Positions 56,360 to 64,000 of a DNA stretch of 64,000 nucleotides are shown in pieces. Where the stretch lies: positions 1 through 64,000 of the forward strand of contig JAVBRD010000008.1 of assembly GCA_031548365.1 (NCBI GenBank), in the 5' to 3' direction. Both the position numbers and the translations under genes were made by a program. This stretch comes from JAVBRD01 sp031548365. GTDB lineage: Bacteria > Bacillota > Clostridia > Christensenellales > UBA1750. The number at the start of each line of letters is the position of its first letter. Position 1 is the stretch's first letter. A model generated the notes under the pieces. It was not told where the DNA came from, searched no databases, and saw only the letters and a program-made list of their open reading frames with translations.

Positions 56360-56866
56360 TTGAACAGCACGCTTTTGCAGGATTTCTTAGAGGAACTCCG
56401 GCTGGAAAAACGCGGGTATGACCGGCTCCTCGAGATCGCCGTACAAAAAAAGGAAATCATCATGCGGGGATCGCCTGAAGAGATGTTGCTCCTTGTTGAG
56501 CAGGAAGAGGCGGTTTCCGCTGATTTGTCTCAAGTTTCCGAAAAACGCCGGGCGTTGTCCGACGAACTTGCGCGCGAACTCGGCCTTCCGGACGACGGCA
56601 CCCTCGCGCTGCGCGATGTGGAGCAGCGGTTGCCGGCGCAGCAGGCGGCTTACGTCTCGCGCATCCGAACGCAGTTTTCCGACGTACTCGCGGAGTTGAA
56701 GAAAGTCAACGACATCAATAAGCTCCTGCTTGACACCCAGCTTGAGTACATCGGTTCCACGCTGTCCTCGCTGACCAGGACGGCGTCTACGGATTATACT
56801 TATAATAAGACCGGCAACTGGAGCGACGACGCAAGGACGCGGGCCATTTTCGACGCAAAGGTATGA
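56360..56866 (+). CDS. flgN: Flagellar export chaperone FlgN
   Basis: Chaperone for hook-filament junction proteins FlgK and FlgL, which are encoded just downstream. The 168-residue helical protein has the FlgN pattern LLEIAVQKKEIIMRGSPEEM and ILLDTQLEYIGSTL-like C-terminus. TTG 56360 has AAGGAG eight bases upstream; TTG 56354 would put it only three bases away. Confidence 0.83.
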   Translation: MNSTLLQDFLEELRLEKRGYDRLLEIAVQKKEIIMRGSPEEMLLLVEQEEAVSADLSQVSEKRRALSDELARELGLPDDGTLALRDVEQRLPAQQAAYVSRIRTQFSDVLAELKKVNDINKLLLDTQLEYIGSTLSSLTRTASTDYTYNKTGNWSDDARTRAIFDAKV

Positions 56867-56875
56867 GGTACTGAT

Positions 56876-58405
56876 ATGAGACCATCTTTCTATGGGTTGG
56901 AAATCTCGCGTACGGGCTTGTTCATCAGCCAAAAACAGCTGGACGTGACGGGCCACAACATCTCAAACGCCGAAACCGAGGGTTATTCCCGCCAAAGGCT
57001 GGACACGGCCAACATCGCGCCGCTCGCGTACACGACGTTTTGGCTGGACGCGGAGCGCGGACGCGTGGGGGGCGGCGTAGAGTCGCTGACCACCAAGCGT
57101 TTGCGCGACCCCTTCCTCGACCGACAGTACCGAGACGAAAAGGGCGAGTACGAGTACTTCAAAAAATCGTTTGAGACGCTGGATTTTGTCCAGAAGCTGT
57201 ATCTGGATCAGACCACGGATCGCGGTCTGACCAGCAACATGGAAGCGTTTGTGCGCGCAATTAATCAGGTGGCCACCGCGCCGGAGTCTCTTCCCCAGCG
57301 ACAGGCGATGGTGGGCTCCGCGACCACGCTGTGCCACACGCTCAACAACATCTCTCAGCAGATGGAAAAGCAGATGCTTGAATGCAACGACCGCATCGAG
57401 GCGTCGGTCACGCGCATCAATTCCATTTCAAAGAGCATCGCGGCGCTCAACAAAGAGATCTACGGCTTTGAAATGAACGGCGAAAACGCCAATGACCTGC
57501 GCGACAAGCGTGATCTACTACTCGACGAGCTATCGGGCTATGGCGATATCAAGTACTCGGAAACGACCGGTCACTTCAAAGTGGAGTTTTGCGGCGGGAC
57601 GCTGGTCGATCACACGGATGGGTACACGCTTCAGACCACCCCCGGGGCGTACAACAACGTGACCAACCAGCCGGACGCGCGGTTCCTCTCGATCGAGTGG
57701 TCTGACAACTCGCTCGAGCCCGGCTTTGGGCTCACGTTCAACCGAGGCTCGCTCTCTGCGGACATCGACATGCGCGATGGCGACACGGCGGACAAGGCCG
57801 GTGTGCCTTACTTCCTCAACCAGCTCAACGCGTTTGCAGCGCTGCTTGCTTCCGAGTTTAACGCCATTCACGCGGGCGGGTACACATACCCGAACGCGGC
57901 GACTGGCGAATCGAAAACCGGCGTCCCCTTTTTCGACTCCCGTGACGGTGAGCCGATCAGCGCCTCGAATATTTGGCTTTCGGCGGAAATTCTCGATAGT
58001 CCGTGGAACATCGCGGCGTCCGATGAACAGATCGGACCCGATATCATTGGTCCCGGCGACGACACGACCAACGAGCGCAGAGGCAACGGCAAGAACGCGC
58101 TTCTGCTCGCGGGAATACTTGATGTGACCGCGGGAACCAACTCGACGGTGGGCGGCGTTTGGCTTGGGTACTTGGCGGATCTGGGCATCAAATCCAGCGA
58201 GTACAAGGACATGATGCAGCTGCACACCACCATGGAGTTGAGCGTCAATAACCTGCGCCTGTCCATATCGGGCGTCTCCATCGACGAGGAAATGACGAAC
58301 CTGATCCGCTTCAATCACGCTTACTCGGCGTCCTCGCGCATGATCACGGCGTTTGACGAATGCCTGGATAAGCTCATCAACGGCACAGGCCGCGTCGGAC
58401 TATAA
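56876..58405 (+). CDS. flgK: Flagellar hook-associated protein 1 FlgK
   Basis: Hook-filament junction protein, 509 residues. It begins MRPSFYGLEISRTGLFISQK with TGHNISNAETEGYSRQR, and ends LIRFNHAYSASSRMITAFDE, the rod/hook family termini. FVRAINQVATAPESLPQRQA and TRINSISKSIAALNKEIYG are typical FlgK internal features. It follows flgN, its chaperone, by nine bases. Confidence 0.95.
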   Translation: MRPSFYGLEISRTGLFISQKQLDVTGHNISNAETEGYSRQRLDTANIAPLAYTTFWLDAERGRVGGGVESLTTKRLRDPFLDRQYRDEKGEYEYFKKSFETLDFVQKLYLDQTTDRGLTSNMEAFVRAINQVATAPESLPQRQAMVGSATTLCHTLNNISQQMEKQMLECNDRIEASVTRINSISKSIAALNKEIYGFEMNGENANDLRDKRDLLLDELSGYGDIKYSETTGHFKVEFCGGTLVDHTDGYTLQTTPGAYNNVTNQPDARFLSIEWSDNSLEPGFGLTFNRGSLSADIDMRDGDTADKAGVPYFLNQLNAFAALLASEFNAIHAGGYTYPNAATGESKTGVPFFDSRDGEPISASNIWLSAEILDSPWNIAASDEQIGPDIIGPGDDTTNERRGNGKNALLLAGILDVTAGTNSTVGGVWLGYLADLGIKSSEYKDMMQLHTTMELSVNNLRLSISGVSIDEEMTNLIRFNHAYSASSRMITAFDECLDKLINGTGRVGL

Positions 58406-58429
58406 CCATGAAGCACGAGGTGTAACGCC

Positions 58430-59650
58430 ATGTCATACCGCATCACAAACTCCATGATGGTCAACAAGTCCTTGATCAACCTGAACCGCAACATGCATGC
58501 CATGGATTCGTGGAACGAGCAGCTGCACACGACCAAGCGCATCAACAACCTTTCCGACGACCCCGTGGGCCTCGTGATCGGCATGAACGCGCGCGCGCAC
58601 ATCTATCGTTTGGAGACGTATCAGGAAAACCTATCCACCGCCGACATGTACGTCAAGGAAAGCGAAGAGGGCCTTAAGAGCTACAACTCGCTTGTCCAGC
58701 GCGCGTATGAGCTGACCATCGACGCCGCGACCGATGTCAAGACCCCCGGCGACCGCAAGCTGATCGCCGAGGAGATTATGCAGATCATGAAGGGCATTGT
58801 GGACGCGGGCAACTTTGTCGCGGACGGACGCTATGTGTTCGCAGGCTTTAACACGGTCAACGATAAGCAGGACACGAAAAAGCCGTTCATCGTTAACAGC
58901 GCCGGCGTGCTTGAGTACAACGGTGTTGCCATGGTTTCCGGAACTGCGGATTACAATGAGGAGATCGTGCAGAAGCTTCAAATAGAGGTCGGTTTCAACA
59001 GCGCGTGGATGGAAGTCTCGCTCAACGGTTTTGAGGTCATGGGCACGGGTGAAAAGAATATTTACGAGGTTCTTCGCCAGATGCACACTGCGATGACCAA
59101 CGAGATCCGTGTGACCAATGTTGCCAACGCCGCGCAGGGCAAAGACATTACGTTTGAGATCGTCGACTACAAGGGCAATGTCGTGGACACACAGGTTCAG
59201 AACGTCTCTTCGTACAAAATTGGCGATCAGATCACGATCGACTTTGGCACCGACAAGGGGATCGGAACGGTTTCGCTGAAAAACATGAAAAAGGAAATCG
59301 ATTTCACGGCTCCTAACGCGGACATTCTGGCGGCGCTCCAGGGCGATGTGGACGGCCAGGGCATCAGCACCGCATCGCACATCAACCCGTTTATCTCGAG
59401 ATTGCAGGAACAGCTTGACAGGAATCTTGCTAATATGGCAGTATTGGGTGGATGGACCAATCGCATTGACATGCTTGAGTTCCGCTACAACGCGGAGATC
59501 GTCAACTACACCGAGCGCATGTCCAACGTCGAGGACGCGGACATGGCCGAGGCCGCGGTCAAGCTCAAGTCCACCGAAGCGGTCTACCAGGCGGCGCTTG
59601 CAGCATGTGCGCGAATCATACAACCCACTTTGCTTGATTACATGAGGTAA
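58430..59650 (+). CDS. flgL: Flagellar hook-associated protein 3 FlgL
   Basis: Second hook-filament junction protein, 406 residues, with flagellin-like ends. It begins MSYRITNSMMVNKSLINLNR with RINNLSDDPVGLVIGMNARA, and ends MSNVEDADMAEAAVKLKSTE and AALAACARIIQPTLLDYMR. The length is within the usual range for Bacillota. Confidence 0.94.
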   Translation: MSYRITNSMMVNKSLINLNRNMHAMDSWNEQLHTTKRINNLSDDPVGLVIGMNARAHIYRLETYQENLSTADMYVKESEEGLKSYNSLVQRAYELTIDAATDVKTPGDRKLIAEEIMQIMKGIVDAGNFVADGRYVFAGFNTVNDKQDTKKPFIVNSAGVLEYNGVAMVSGTADYNEEIVQKLQIEVGFNSAWMEVSLNGFEVMGTGEKNIYEVLRQMHTAMTNEIRVTNVANAAQGKDITFEIVDYKGNVVDTQVQNVSSYKIGDQITIDFGTDKGIGTVSLKNMKKEIDFTAPNADILAALQGDVDGQGISTASHINPFISRLQEQLDRNLANMAVLGGWTNRIDMLEFRYNAEIVNYTERMSNVEDADMAEAAVKLKSTEAVYQAALAACARIIQPTLLDYMR

Positions 59651-59689
59651 TCAACGCCACACATCATCGACGATGAAGGAACAGGATCG

Positions 59690-60280
59690 GTGAGGCTTGT
59701 GAAAAGCATTCGTATCGAGCGGCAGGATGCCATTATTGAGATCATGACGAGGCGCGCGAGGCTCAACATCACCACGCCGCGCCCGAAGATGAATCTCAGG
59801 ACCACCCCTGGAAAAATGAACATCGTCCGCAGGACGCCGCAGTTGAGGACCAACTGGCAGAAGGTCATGCACGCGCCTCAGATGCGTATACACGCGCCTC
59901 GCCGCGTCGAGTTTACGCCTGTGGAACCACTGGTGATCGATGGCGGGTTTGATCCTAACGGCCAAGGCATCAACGTGACGCTCTCGCTTGCCGCGCGCAT
60001 TCGCGCGAGCAACATGAGCGCGCCCAGGAGCAATGGCCCGACCCCCATGGAACAGGCGCAGAATGTGCGCACCGCCGCGCTCGAGTGGGATATGGGCGGC
60101 ATGGAGATCAACTGGGAGTTAAGTCATGTCGATATCAACTGGGAGCTGAGCCAGCCCCAGGTTGAGTTTGAGCCGCACTCCATCGAGATCAGGATGAAGC
60201 AGTATCCCAAGCTAACCATCTCCATCAACCCTGATGTGGAAACACGCGTTGTGGGGCGTCGGCTAGACAAACGCGTTTAG
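59690..60280 (+). CDS. DUF6470-family flagellar-locus protein (YviE-like)
   Basis: A 196-residue protein. Basic N-terminal half (MTRRARLNITTPRPKMNL) and a C-terminal part with repeated INWELS segments (MEINWELSHVDINWELSQ) match the DUF6470/YviE family between flgL and fliW in Bacillus. It has no membrane helix or signal peptide. Function is unknown; the place beside fliW-csrA hints at a link to filament control. Confidence 0.8.
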   Translation: MRLVKSIRIERQDAIIEIMTRRARLNITTPRPKMNLRTTPGKMNIVRRTPQLRTNWQKVMHAPQMRIHAPRRVEFTPVEPLVIDGGFDPNGQGINVTLSLAARIRASNMSAPRSNGPTPMEQAQNVRTAALEWDMGGMEINWELSHVDINWELSQPQVEFEPHSIEIRMKQYPKLTISINPDVETRVVGRRLDKRV

Positions 60281-60298
60281 TAAGACCGGAGGCTGTGA

Positions 60299-60775
60299 AT
60301 GAAGATCAACACCCTGCTTTTTGGGGAAATTGACATCGACGACCAAAGCGTGATCACGTTTGACGCCGGTTTGCCAGGGTTTGAGGCGCTCAGGCGCTTC
60401 GCGCTCATCAGCCCGGAAGAGACGCGCCCGCTTTTGTGGCTCCAGTCGCTTGAGGAGCCCAATGTGGCGCTCTCGGTCGTCAACACCTTTGACATTTTGC
60501 CGGATTACGCGCTTGATGTCCGCGATGAGGAAATCGACGCGCTGGGTGTCAAAGGGCTTGAGGAGCTACTCGTGCTCACCGTTGTGGTTGTGCCCGAGGA
60601 AATCGCCAAAATGACGGGCAACCTGGCCGCGCCGCTGTTCATCAACACGCGGCTGAACAAGGGCAAGCAGGTCATTGCCGAGGGGGAGCTTCCTGTTCGC
60701 CATCCGATATTCGCGGACATTTGTCTTGCGGAGAAGAGGAGGGAACAACTTGTTGGTGCTGACGCGAAGGGCTGA
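60299..60775 (+). CDS. fliW: Flagellar assembly factor FliW
   Basis: Cytoplasmic protein of 158 residues that binds flagellin and also sequesters CsrA, so flagellin synthesis stops when flagellin accumulates. The family pattern is clear: FGEIDIDDQSVITFDAGLPG, VALSVVNTFDILPDYAL, VVVPEEIAKMTGNLAAPLFI. ATG 60299 follows CGGAGG. Its end overlaps csrA by 26 bases, in line with their joint action. Confidence 0.96.
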   Translation: MKINTLLFGEIDIDDQSVITFDAGLPGFEALRRFALISPEETRPLLWLQSLEEPNVALSVVNTFDILPDYALDVRDEEIDALGVKGLEELLVLTVVVVPEEIAKMTGNLAAPLFINTRLNKGKQVIAEGELPVRHPIFADICLAEKRREQLVGADAKG

Positions 60776-60980
60776 TGAAGGAATCCAGCTTGGGGAGGAC
60801 ATCCGCATCGTCATACTTGGCATTGACAACGACCGCGTGCGCATCGGCATCGACGCACCGCGCACCCTCCGCATTTTTCGTAGCGAGTTGATCAACGAGA
60901 CGCGCGACGCCAACGTGGAGGCCGCGCGGCAAACGCCCGTGACGACCATCCGGTTTTCCGCGCCAAACAAACCCGAATGA
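60750..60980 (+). CDS. csrA: Translational repressor CsrA
   Basis: RNA-binding dimer that represses flagellin translation at GGA sites. The 76-residue protein begins MLVLTRRADEGIQLGEDIRI and continues RVRIGIDAPRTLRIFRSEL, the CsrA core with an Arg near 44. TTG 60750 is six bases after GGAGGG. The gene overlaps the end of fliW. The candidate target is the flagellin leader at 1539-1576. Confidence 0.95.
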   Translation: MLVLTRRADEGIQLGEDIRIVILGIDNDRVRIGIDAPRTLRIFRSELINETRDANVEAARQTPVTTIRFSAPNKPE

Positions 60981-61010
60981 CAAGAGCGGCCGTAAGCCGT
61001 CCTGACATCA

Positions 61011-61055
61011 GAAGCAAGTAAGGAACGCCGGACGACGGCGTTCCTTACTTGCTTC
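61011..61055. terminator. Terminator after csrA
   Basis: A 20-base perfect arm from 61011 to 61030 (GAAGCAAGTAAGGAACGCCG) pairs with 61036-61055, with a five-base loop, followed by ATTG. It can end csrA transcription and, on the other strand, the acetyltransferase gene. Confidence 0.82.
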
Positions 61056-61123
61056 ATTGTACGTGGGTGCAGAAAAACCTTACTTTATTTTGAAAACGAG
61101 CATAGCGATGGAAGCATAGCCGG

Positions 61124-61582
61124 TCATACTAAGCGCGGGGTCAACCGCTGTGAGAGGTAGACTTTGTCGAACAGCTGCACGCCGTTTTCCATGATGGGGC
61201 GGTCGTAGTGCTCAAGGAAATAGTTGGGCAAGCGGTGAGAAAGCACAAAACCGTTGCGCTGATAAAACGGAATGGTGAGCGGGCTGTCGCCCGTGCCGAC
61301 GAGCATGGTATCAAACTCTCCGGCATAATGGGCGAGCACGTGCCTGACCAGCGCGCTCCCATAGCCCTTCCCTTGATAGCGCGCGTCCGTGGCGATGTTC
61401 TGCAGCTCGCAGACGCCATCTCCCTCGTCCGTCACCACGCATACGCTCCTCAGATCTCCGTCATACAGCGCGAATAGCGTGCCCCGCTCAAGGTAGCGGT
61501 CGATCATGTCCTCCTGCTCGTCCGCGAGCAAAAGCAGATCGAGATACTGTTTTTTGTTTTCCTTGATGACGATGATGTCCAT
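61124..61582 (-). CDS. GNAT-family N-acetyltransferase
   Basis: A 152-residue acetyltransferase. The acetyl-CoA loop RYQGKGYGSALVRHVLAH and preceding ELQNIATDA strand are clear, as is the C-terminal PFYQRNGFVLSHRLPNYFLE, typical of GNAT proteins. Substrate unknown. ATG 61582 follows GGGAGGG. It is divergent from the HD-domain gene with a 58-base gap. Confidence 0.86.
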   Translation of the reverse strand: MDIIVIKENKKQYLDLLLLADEQEDMIDRYLERGTLFALYDGDLRSVCVVTDEGDGVCELQNIATDARYQGKGYGSALVRHVLAHYAGEFDTMLVGTGDSPLTIPFYQRNGFVLSHRLPNYFLEHYDRPIMENGVQLFDKVYLSQRLTPRLV

Positions 61583-61640
61583 GTGAACCCTCCCATGTTA
61601 TTATGGACGGCGAGAGAGAAAAAATCAAGGACGGTGCGTC

Positions 61641-62129
61641 ATGGAGAACAGAATCGACGTTTTGCGCAAAACCATCGACGAAGTGCTTATGGCCATTTCC
61701 GATCCATACAACCGCAGGTGCGCGTGCCTGCACCTGTATGGCGTGGCTCAGGCGTGCGCGCTCATCGCGATGAAGCGCGGCGTGGACGTCGAGCTTGCGA
61801 CGATGGCGGGCATGCTTCACGATCTGCACATATACAAAAGCGGTGATGGCCGCGATCACGCCCGTGAAGGCGCGTTGCTGGCGCGGGAGGTGTTGTGTGC
61901 GCTCGGGTTGACCGATGCGCGCGAGACGGACCTGATCTGCGCAGCGATTCACAATCACAGTACGAAGGATGGGTGTTTCGCGCAGCTTGACGAAGCGCTG
62001 ATCGACGCGGATGTGATACAGCACGTGCTGTACGACGCGACAAAACCCGTGATGCCCCACGAAGCGGAGCGTTTTGCGCGTCTCGCGGAAGAATTCGGTC
62101 TTTTATTTGACAAATCCGCGCAGGGTTAA
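61641..62129 (+). CDS. HD-domain phosphohydrolase-like protein
   Basis: A 162-residue HD-family protein with AGMLHDLHIYKSGDGRDHAR and a later CAAIHNHSTKDG, supplying His and Asp metal ligands. It is a paralogue of the protein at 31346-31822. The stop codon lies just inside a perfect sigma-A promoter that feeds the T-box leader, so the gene and the leader are separately transcribed. Substrate unknown. Confidence 0.83.
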   Translation: MENRIDVLRKTIDEVLMAISDPYNRRCACLHLYGVAQACALIAMKRGVDVELATMAGMLHDLHIYKSGDGRDHAREGALLAREVLCALGLTDARETDLICAAIHNHSTKDGCFAQLDEALIDADVIQHVLYDATKPVMPHEAERFARLAEEFGLLFDKSAQG

Positions 62130-62135
62130 TATAAT
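62107..62135 (+). promoter_or_regulatory. Perfect sigma-A promoter of the T-box leader
   Basis: TTGACA (62107-62112), exactly 17 bases, TATAAT (62130-62135). It overlaps the last codons and stop of the HD gene. The start point is expected near 62142. Confidence 0.9.
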
Positions 62136-62141
62136 AGATGT

Positions 62142-62383
62142 ACACGCGATGAAGGAAAGAGTAGCCTTTGCTTGGTCACACATCAGAGAGCCGTCGCTTG
62201 GTGCGAGACGGTCGTGACGGGAAAGGGCGAACATGGCTCCGGAGCGGCTGGGCTGATTTGATTAGGCTCAGACGGACGCCCCGTTAAGGCGTAAGTCGGT
62301 GTTGGCCGGCGAAGAGCCGCTTTTAGGGTGGTCAAAACATGGGTGGTACCGCGTACACACGCCCCTTGGGCGTGTTTATTTTT
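62142..62383 (+). promoter_or_regulatory. T-box leader, inferred methionine specifier
   Basis: tRNA-sensing leader. Stem I: AGTA (62160-62163), GCCTTT (62164-62169) with AAAGGGC (62222-62228), GTCAC with GTGAC, CCGTC with GACGG, and the AGAGAG apical region. The specifier loop 3' side is GAA, C, ATG, G at 62229-62236. A later CCGTTA element fits stem II/III. The antiterminator T-box motif GGGTGGTACCGCG is at 62341-62353. Its bulge UGGU pairs with a tRNA ending ACCA, which fits tRNA-Met (discriminator A) and argues against histidine (CAU reading, discriminator C). No synthetase or methionine gene follows; spoIIAA does. Confidence 0.85.
62357..62383 (+). terminator. Intrinsic terminator of the T-box leader
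   Basis: ACACGCCC pairs with GGGCGTGT around a three-base loop, followed by TTATTTTT. It directly follows the T-box motif, as in known T-box riboswitches, and would be avoided when uncharged tRNA stabilises the antiterminator. Confidence 0.9.
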
Positions 62384-62446
62384 GCTTCCGCGCGGATCCT
62401 GTCGTACGCAGGACAACGGTTCGACAATCCCCGCGCTCTCCCGCCA

Positions 62447-62475
62447 CAAGGGAAACACAGCGCCGGAGCGAATTT
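62447..62475 (+). promoter_or_regulatory. Sigma-H-like promoter of the spoIIA operon
   Basis: AAGGGAAA-type -35 (62447-62455), 11 bases, AGCGAATTT (62467-62475). The Bacillus sigma-H consensus is RnAGGAwWW-N11/12-RnnGAATWW. The -10 is perfect; the -35 has two mismatches. spoIIA is a known sigma-H target in Bacillus. It lies between the T-box terminator and the spoIIAA start. Confidence 0.55.
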
Positions 62476-62507
62476 AAGCCGGTATGTGGACAGAGCGGAG
62501 GGGGAGC

Positions 62508-62834
62508 ATGGTCAAAGCCAGGCGGAACGGAAACACGGTATGCGCGCGCATCGAGGGCGAGTTGGATCACAACAGCGCGTCCACAGTGCGCGGAGATCTG
62601 GACGCGCTCATCGCGGACGAGCGGGTCAAAGCGCTTGAGATCGACTTGAGCGGCCTTGCGTTTATGGATTCATCGGGCATTGGAGTGCTGCTCGGGCGAT
62701 ACAAAGAAATGGCGCGGCGCGGCGGAAAAATGGCGCTCATCGGCCCCTCGGCGCACATCGACCGCATTTTGCAGCTGAGCGGCGTTTATCAGATTATGGA
62801 GAGGCGCGCGGGCGCGCAGGAGGAGAAGTCATGA
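62508..62834 (+). CDS. spoIIAA: Anti-sigma F factor antagonist SpoIIAA
   Basis: STAS-domain protein of 108 residues that, when not phosphorylated, frees sigma-F from SpoIIAB in the forespore. The phosphorylation motif FMDSSGIGVLLGRYKEM places the target Ser at S56. ATG 62508 follows GGAGGGGGA. The stop overlaps the spoIIAB start, the usual operon arrangement. Confidence 0.92.
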   Translation: MVKARRNGNTVCARIEGELDHNSASTVRGDLDALIADERVKALEIDLSGLAFMDSSGIGVLLGRYKEMARRGGKMALIGPSAHIDRILQLSGVYQIMERRAGAQEEKS

Positions 62835-63289
62835 GCAAAGTGGTCAACGAGATGCGCCTTGACTTTCTAGGCGTGCCCGAGAACGAGGGATTCGCGCGCG
62901 TGGTCATCAGCGCGTTCACGCTCCCGCTCTCCCCCACGGTCTCCCAGATTGAGGAGATCAAGACTGCGGTAAGCGAGGCGGTCACCAACGCCATCATCCA
63001 CGGCTACGAGGGCACGCGCGGCACGGTGCGCCTTGCCGCCGCCATTTTGGAGGACCGCACGCTGTGCGTGGAGATCAAGGACGCCGGGCACGGCATCGCG
63101 GATGTGAGGCGCGCGCGCGAACCGTTCTTCACATCCCGCCCCGAGATGGAGCGCAGCGGCATGGGCTTTACGGTGATGGAGACGTTTATGGACGCGGTCG
63201 AGGTCGAGTCCTCGCCCGGGCGCGGCACGACGGTGCGGCTCCTGAAGCGCTTTCCAGAGGCTGAGGAGGACGTGGAGGAGGACGGATGA
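62831..63289 (+). CDS. spoIIAB: Anti-sigma F factor / serine kinase SpoIIAB
   Basis: GHKL-fold protein of 152 residues that holds sigma-F and phosphorylates SpoIIAA. N box EAVTNAIIHGYEG and G boxes IKDAGHGIAD and RSGMGFTVMETFMD are intact. It overlaps spoIIAA at the start and sigF at the end. Confidence 0.94.
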   Translation: MSKVVNEMRLDFLGVPENEGFARVVISAFTLPLSPTVSQIEEIKTAVSEAVTNAIIHGYEGTRGTVRLAAAILEDRTLCVEIKDAGHGIADVRRAREPFFTSRPEMERSGMGFTVMETFMDAVEVESSPGRGTTVRLLKRFPEAEEDVEEDG

Positions 63290-64000
63290 CCGCGCTCCCT
63301 GCACCGGCCAACAAAGCGGCGCGCACGCTTGAGCTTGTAGATGAGATCCGCCGCGGCGATGAAGCGGCGCTTGACGAAATGGTGCGGCTCCACGCGCCGC
63401 TGGTGCGCTCGATTTGCGCGCGCTTCACGGGCCGAGGGCTGGACGCGGAGGATCTCATGCAGATTGGTTCCATCGGGCTGATCAAGGCGGCGCGCGGGTT
63501 CGACCCCTCGCTCGGGTTCGCGTTCTCGACGTACGCTGTCCCGCTTGTGATGGGGGAAATGCGGCGCGCGCTGCGCGATGAGCAGCCGGTGCACGTTGCG
63601 CGTTCCATCAAGGAAAACGCGGTGATGCTATTACAAGCGCGGGAGCGGTTCCAAGAGCGGCACGGGCGCGAGGGCACGGTCGAGGAGATCGCGGCGCGCG
63701 CGGGGCTGCGCGTGGACGACGCGGTGCTGGCGCTCGGTTCTGTGCGCGCGCCTCGCTCGCTGAGCGAGCCCGTGACCGAGGAAGGCGACACGACGCTGGG
63801 CGATTCCCTGCGCGACGAAAGCGCGGAGATCCCCGGGGGAATCACCACCGATGTGCGCGACGCAGTCGGACGGCTGAACGAGCGGGAGCGGACGCTGGTC
63901 TCGCTCCGCTATTTCAAAGGTTATACACAGTGCCAGACCGCTGAATGGCTGGGCGTCTCGCAGGTGCAGGTGTCGCGCATCGAGAAAAAGGCGCTGGAGA
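63286..64000 (+). CDS. sigF: RNA polymerase forespore sigma factor SigF, cut at the window edge
   Basis: First compartment-specific sporulation sigma factor. At least 238 residues are visible. Region 2 includes LIKAARGFDPSLGFAFSTYA and VPLVMGEMRRALRDE, region 3 SIKENAVMLLQARERFQ, and region 4 the helix-turn-helix AEWLGVSQVQVSRIEKKALE. Its order after spoIIAA and spoIIAB supports sigF over the paralogue sigG. Confidence 0.93.
   Translation, partial: MTALPAPANKAARTLELVDEIRRGDEAALDEMVRLHAPLVRSICARFTGRGLDAEDLMQIGSIGLIKAARGFDPSLGFAFSTYAVPLVMGEMRRALRDEQPVHVARSIKENAVMLLQARERFQERHGREGTVEEIAARAGLRVDDAVLALGSVRAPRSLSEPVTEEGDTTLGDSLRDESAEIPGGITTDVRDAVGRLNERERTLVSLRYFKGYTQCQTAEWLGVSQVQVSRIEKKALE

Noticed and set aside
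62299..62649. Plus-strand open frame of 116 codons over the T-box antiterminator
   Set aside because: It runs through the T-box terminator hairpin into spoIIAA in another frame and has no ribosome site or recognisable motif.

Overview
The window looks like chromosomal DNA from a GC-rich, motile, endospore-forming member of the Bacillota, most likely class Clostridia. The evidence is the Gram-positive flagellar gene order (fliF-fliG-fliH-fliI-fliJ, motE-like, fliK-flgD-flgE-flbD-motA-motB-fliL-fliM-fliY and flgM-flgN-flgK-flgL-fliW-csrA), a CheC-type FliY, a spoIIAA-spoIIAB-sigF operon, a CIRCE element before groESL, RemB next to gyrB, MutS2, a T-box leader, and strong Shine-Dalgarno sequences with frequent GTG/TTG starts. 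No tRNA, rRNA, insertion sequence, prophage or CRISPR array was seen. Genus cannot be fixed from the sequence alone.

Layout. 1-15.3 kb: flagellin on the minus strand, then a compact plus-strand operon for the MS ring, switch, export ATPase, hook and stator. 15.6-25.1 kb: a D-Ala-D-Ala carboxypeptidase, rRNA modification enzymes, a nuclease-helicase fusion, mutS2 and a two-component system. 25.2-29.1 kb: a decayed AraC-type regulator, comEB, groES-groEL and a radical SAM protein. 29.2-43.7 kb, nearly all minus strand: a purine permease, a frameshifted acetyltransferase, an HD protein, an MFS carrier, argH/argG, signal peptidase I, an EamA-Nudix fusion, an unknown secreted protein, gyrA, gyrB and remB. 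43.9-50.9 kb: an oxidoreductase, an xpaC-telA-LemA-like-TPM cluster, and a divergent URO-D-family/aldo-keto reductase pair. 51.1-53.6 kb: a large hybrid sensor kinase. 53.8-61.0 kb: the second flagellar block (rod genes, flgM to flgL, fliW, csrA). 61.1-64 kb: an acetyltransferase, a second HD protein, a T-box leader and the spoIIA operon, cut off inside sigF.

How the parts fit. The two flagellar blocks cover much of the basal body, hook, stator and hook-filament junction. The flgB, flgC, fliE and export-gate genes (flhA, flhB, fliP, fliQ, fliR) are absent and must lie elsewhere. Sigma-28 promoters fit well before flagellin and flgM. The flagellin leader carries a hairpin exposing GGA plus a second GGA in the ribosome site, matching the CsrA/FliW control whose regulators are encoded at 60.3-61.0 kb.

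The most unusual structure is at 62.1-62.5 kb. A perfect-consensus sigma-A promoter feeds a complete T-box leader with its own terminator, but the next gene is spoIIAA, not an aminoacyl-tRNA synthetase or amino-acid gene. The inferred specifier is AUG (Met), and the UGGU bulge fits tRNA-Met. A sigma-H-like promoter lies between the T-box terminator and spoIIAA. This could couple forespore sigma-factor supply to methionyl-tRNA charging, or it could be an orphan leader whose target was lost.
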